Part shown: piece after piece, positions 62,502 through 64,000 of the stretch
How the letters are laid out: every line of letters begins with the position of its first letter
Numbering within the stretch: the first letter of the stretch is position 1
NCBI GenBank assembly: GCA_016930515.1
Contig: JAFGGO010000158.1
Coordinates: 1 to 64,000, forward strand
Length of the DNA stretch: 64,000 bases
Direction: 5' to 3'
DNA from: Promethearchaeota archaeon
GTDB lineage: Archaea; Asgardarchaeota; Lokiarchaeia; Sigyniarchaeales; SOKP01
The notes under the pieces: generated by a model
What the model saw: the letters and a program-made list of their open reading frames with translations, nothing else
Databases searched by the model: none
What the model was told of the DNA's origin: nothing
Position numbers and translations under genes: made by a program

Positions 62502-62846
62502 TTGCATGTTGAAGATTTAAAAAAAGTTGGAATTGATGGGCCTACGGAAGGGAAACTTATTATCGATGTTTATACCACGTGGTGCGGACCGTGTAAGGCC
62601 GTTGCACCAATTCTTCATAAACTCCAAGGCGAAGGGCTTTTTAAACTCGTTCAGGTGGATCTCGATCAGAATCGACCCTTGGGTGAGATCTTCGGAATCA
62701 CGGCAATACCCACGCTTCTATTTTTCAAGGACGGTCAATTATTAGAAAAAACCATAGAAGTTAATGGCCAAGTTTTAGTCAAGAGAGGAATGATGGTAGG
62801 GGCCGCAGGAGAGAGCATTCTCAGAGCCATTGTCGATCAGATGTAG
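62502..62846 (+). CDS. Thioredoxin
   Basis: Small cytosolic disulfide reductant with classic WCGPC (Trp27, Cys28, Cys31) and cis-Pro in TAIPTLLFF. Length 114 is normal. The in-frame start is TTG 62502. An ATG at 62489 is better placed but is one base out of frame: a run of seven A follows it, and six would give an N-terminus MKKSLHVED joined in frame, so a homopolymer sequence error or a true TTG start are both possible. A small hairpin lies about 120 bases downstream. It may serve as electron donor or repair protein; its reductase is not in the window. Confidence 0.9.
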   Translation: MHVEDLKKVGIDGPTEGKLIIDVYTTWCGPCKAVAPILHKLQGEGLFKLVQVDLDQNRPLGEIFGITAIPTLLFFKDGQLLEKTIEVNGQVLVKRGMMVGAAGESILRAIVDQM

Positions 62847-62965
62847 TAATTTCGGTAAAATAAATAACAATTTCTTTCTTATCCAAACGACCCTTCCGTT
62901 TCTTTTTTTACTCTTCTCTATTAGTGATGGATTTATCGATTACATTACATGCTGATTTTTTAAAT

Positions 62966-63020
62966 GTCACACTATTCCTCTTGTGGAATCTCCTTTATGT
63001 GTGACTTAATGGGGTTTTTT
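62966..63020 (+). other. Two-stem hairpin followed by a T-run
   Basis: GTCACAC (62966-62972) pairs perfectly with GTGTGAC (62999-63005). Inside it ATTCC (62974-62978) pairs with GGAAT (62985-62989) around loop TCTTGT. Six T residues follow at 63015-63020. It lies between the thioredoxin and V4R genes; it could be a terminator, or part of a small RNA. Confidence 0.45.
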
Positions 63021-63144
63021 AGAATTTTATTCAAAAGAATTTCGAATTAATTAAAAAATTGCAAATTTTAATACAAATCGTTGTTTTTCAATTATATCAA
63101 AGAGTTATTTAAATTAGTTGTTCGTGAAATAATATCACGTGTAG

Positions 63145-63678
63145 ATGATAATGATGAATAAATCAAGTAACATGACTCGTGAAGAATTGGTAAATTTCGA
63201 AGCTGCAATGAATCAAAGCCGTAACATGATTTATCATTTAATTCGCTTCATGAAAAAAAATAAGACGGTAGATGTAAGGGAAAGGCTGCGAGGAATGGGT
63301 AAAAATATCGCCAGAACATTTTACAATTATTGGAAACCAATCGATGATGTAAATACTTTTAACCTCAAGGATGTTTTGACGACGATATATAAAAAAGTCT
63401 TGGGTAGCTCGATCGTCATTGATATTGATGAAGTTAAAAAAACTATTAAAATAAAAGATTCAAAATGCGCTTTATGTAAATATCATTACGAAGATATAGG
63501 CAATATTGCTGGATGCGAAGTATTGTTAGGCATGTCGTCTGAATTTATCAAGTTAATTAACGAAAATTCAAAAAATCGATCCAAATTGACTTTAATTCCC
63601 ATCGAAGTGAGTGAATCGTTGTCGTATGGCGATGACGCTTGCGTGCAACTTTTTAACTACAAGGAGGGAGGAAAATAA
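63145..63678 (+). CDS. V4R/Bet3-like domain protein
   Basis: Small protein of the V4R/TRAPP Bet3 superfamily by sequence pattern. A helical N-terminus leads to RERLRGMGKNIARTFYNYW, corresponding to the rG-x-x-iG/A helix, then a strand with IKIKDSKCALCKYHYEDIG, AGCEVLLGMSSEFIKLI, and a C-terminal strand-turn YGDDACVQLFNY, like the GD-x-x-C-x-F end of V4R domains. The Cys residues in CALC and the later AGC and AC could bind zinc or a ligand. V4R proteins bind small hydrophobic molecules; Bet3 carries a lipid in a similar pocket. A second such gene follows directly. Confidence 0.6.
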   Translation: MIMMNKSSNMTREELVNFEAAMNQSRNMIYHLIRFMKKNKTVDVRERLRGMGKNIARTFYNYWKPIDDVNTFNLKDVLTTIYKKVLGSSIVIDIDEVKKTIKIKDSKCALCKYHYEDIGNIAGCEVLLGMSSEFIKLINENSKNRSKLTLIPIEVSESLSYGDDACVQLFNYKEGGK

Positions 63679-63679
63679 A

Positions 63680-64000
63680 ATGGTATCTGCGTTTCAATGG
63701 ATCATGAAAAAAGTCACGAAAGTTTTTTCTCGTACTACAAATTCCCTATTTTATACGCTTTTATATAGGGAAATATTAAAGGAAGTTCAAGAAATAACGA
63801 AAAACGAAGAAGATAGCGTTGTTATTTTCCGGGAATTTGGAAAACGATCTGCTTATGAATCTTGTGAGCGACATTCAAGCATTTTTAAATTCATGCCAGG
63901 AGATCCTAAAAAGGTATTGGATTACTTTTCAATCCTGTGGTCAATCGTATTTGGGATGGAAATTGGCGAATTTTCCTACGAAACCATCCCAAAGAAAGGT
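63680..64000 (+). CDS. Second V4R/Bet3-like protein, cut by the window end
   Basis: Begins at ATG 63680, one base after the preceding stop, with a strong GGAGGGAGG ribosome site eight bases upstream that overlaps the end of the previous gene. The 107 residues visible include a helix near LFYTLLYREILKEVQEI, an REFGKRSAYESCERH segment corresponding to the G-x-x-x-A/C helix of V4R/Bet3 proteins, and VLDYFSILWSIVFGMEIGEF before the next strand. No membrane segment is seen. The coding frame is open to the end of the window. Tight coupling to the first copy suggests the two proteins pair. Confidence 0.5.
   Translation, partial: MVSAFQWIMKKVTKVFSRTTNSLFYTLLYREILKEVQEITKNEEDSVVIFREFGKRSAYESCERHSSIFKFMPGDPKKVLDYFSILWSIVFGMEIGEFSYETIPKKG

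Noticed and set aside
63145..63160. ATGATGA-like sequence resembling a C box of a C/D RNA
   Set aside because: It is the start of a coding gene, and no D box or guide arrangement was found.
1..64000. CRISPR arrays, insertion sequences, rRNA or phage genes
   Set aside because: No repeat-spacer pattern, transposase or integrase motif, rRNA block or phage structural gene was seen on either strand.

Overview
This AT-rich window is archaeal and most likely from an Asgard (Promethearchaeota) genome, probably Lokiarchaeia-like. The information-processing genes are archaeal: MCM, both topoisomerase VI subunits, a probable GINS subunit, archaeal-type valyl-tRNA synthetase, and LysW-dependent amino-acid genes. 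Alongside them is a Rab/Ras-like small GTPase, longin-like and V4R/Bet3-like proteins, and some bacterial-type enzymes (leucyl-tRNA synthetase, full-length triosephosphate isomerase). The lineage is inferred from gene content, not from a tree. No transposase, integrase or CRISPR array was seen.

Layout. 0.2-1.5 kb: VIT/CCC1-like membrane protein with a coiled-coil partner. 2.2-6.7 kb: ScpA-ScpB chromosome-segregation pair facing valyl-tRNA synthetase. 7.0-7.6 kb: decayed secreted-protein gene and tRNA-Ala(CGC). 7.8-13.6 kb: MoxR/CbbQ-like ATPase, VWA protein and a SWIM-like zinc protein in one operon. 13.6-19.1 kb, minus strand: UbiA prenyltransferase, LysK-LysZ-LysX, CoaBC. 19.5-31.2 kb, replication and topology: an oversized topoisomerase VI B subunit, the A subunit and a small third gene, a GINS-like protein, a membrane-anchored HEAT/ARM protein, MCM and a Ras-like GTPase. 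31.5-33.7 kb: histone-deacetylase-family enzyme and a proline-rich zinc-ribbon protein.

34.0-46.5 kb is the most striking part. Seven same-strand genes form an envelope system: a giant Ig-repeat protein with a degenerate transglutaminase domain, an Ig/TM/DUF4129-like protein, a free DUF4129-like domain, a DUF4350-like membrane protein, MoxR, DUF58 and a coiled-coil membrane protein. Bacterial MoxR-DUF58-transglutaminase clusters are the nearest known model, but here the parts are split, duplicated and carry very large surface domains.

46.5-51.7 kb, minus strand: a compact five-gene run for lipoyl assembly (two radical SAM proteins and a lipoate-protein ligase) and coenzyme F420 (CofE fused to a nitroreductase domain, CofD). 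51.8-59.1 kb: glycosyltransferase, bacterial-type LeuRS and a large surface protein. 59.3-64.0 kb: two longin-like proteins, TIM, HdrC-like protein, thioredoxin and two V4R/Bet3-like proteins, the last cut by the window end.

All six convergent gene pairs end within -4 to +32 bp of each other. Three genes (topoisomerase VI B, DUF58, thioredoxin) have coding sequence that extends upstream of, or lies out of frame with, the nearest ordinary start codon; this could mean unusual initiation, frameshifting or small sequence errors.
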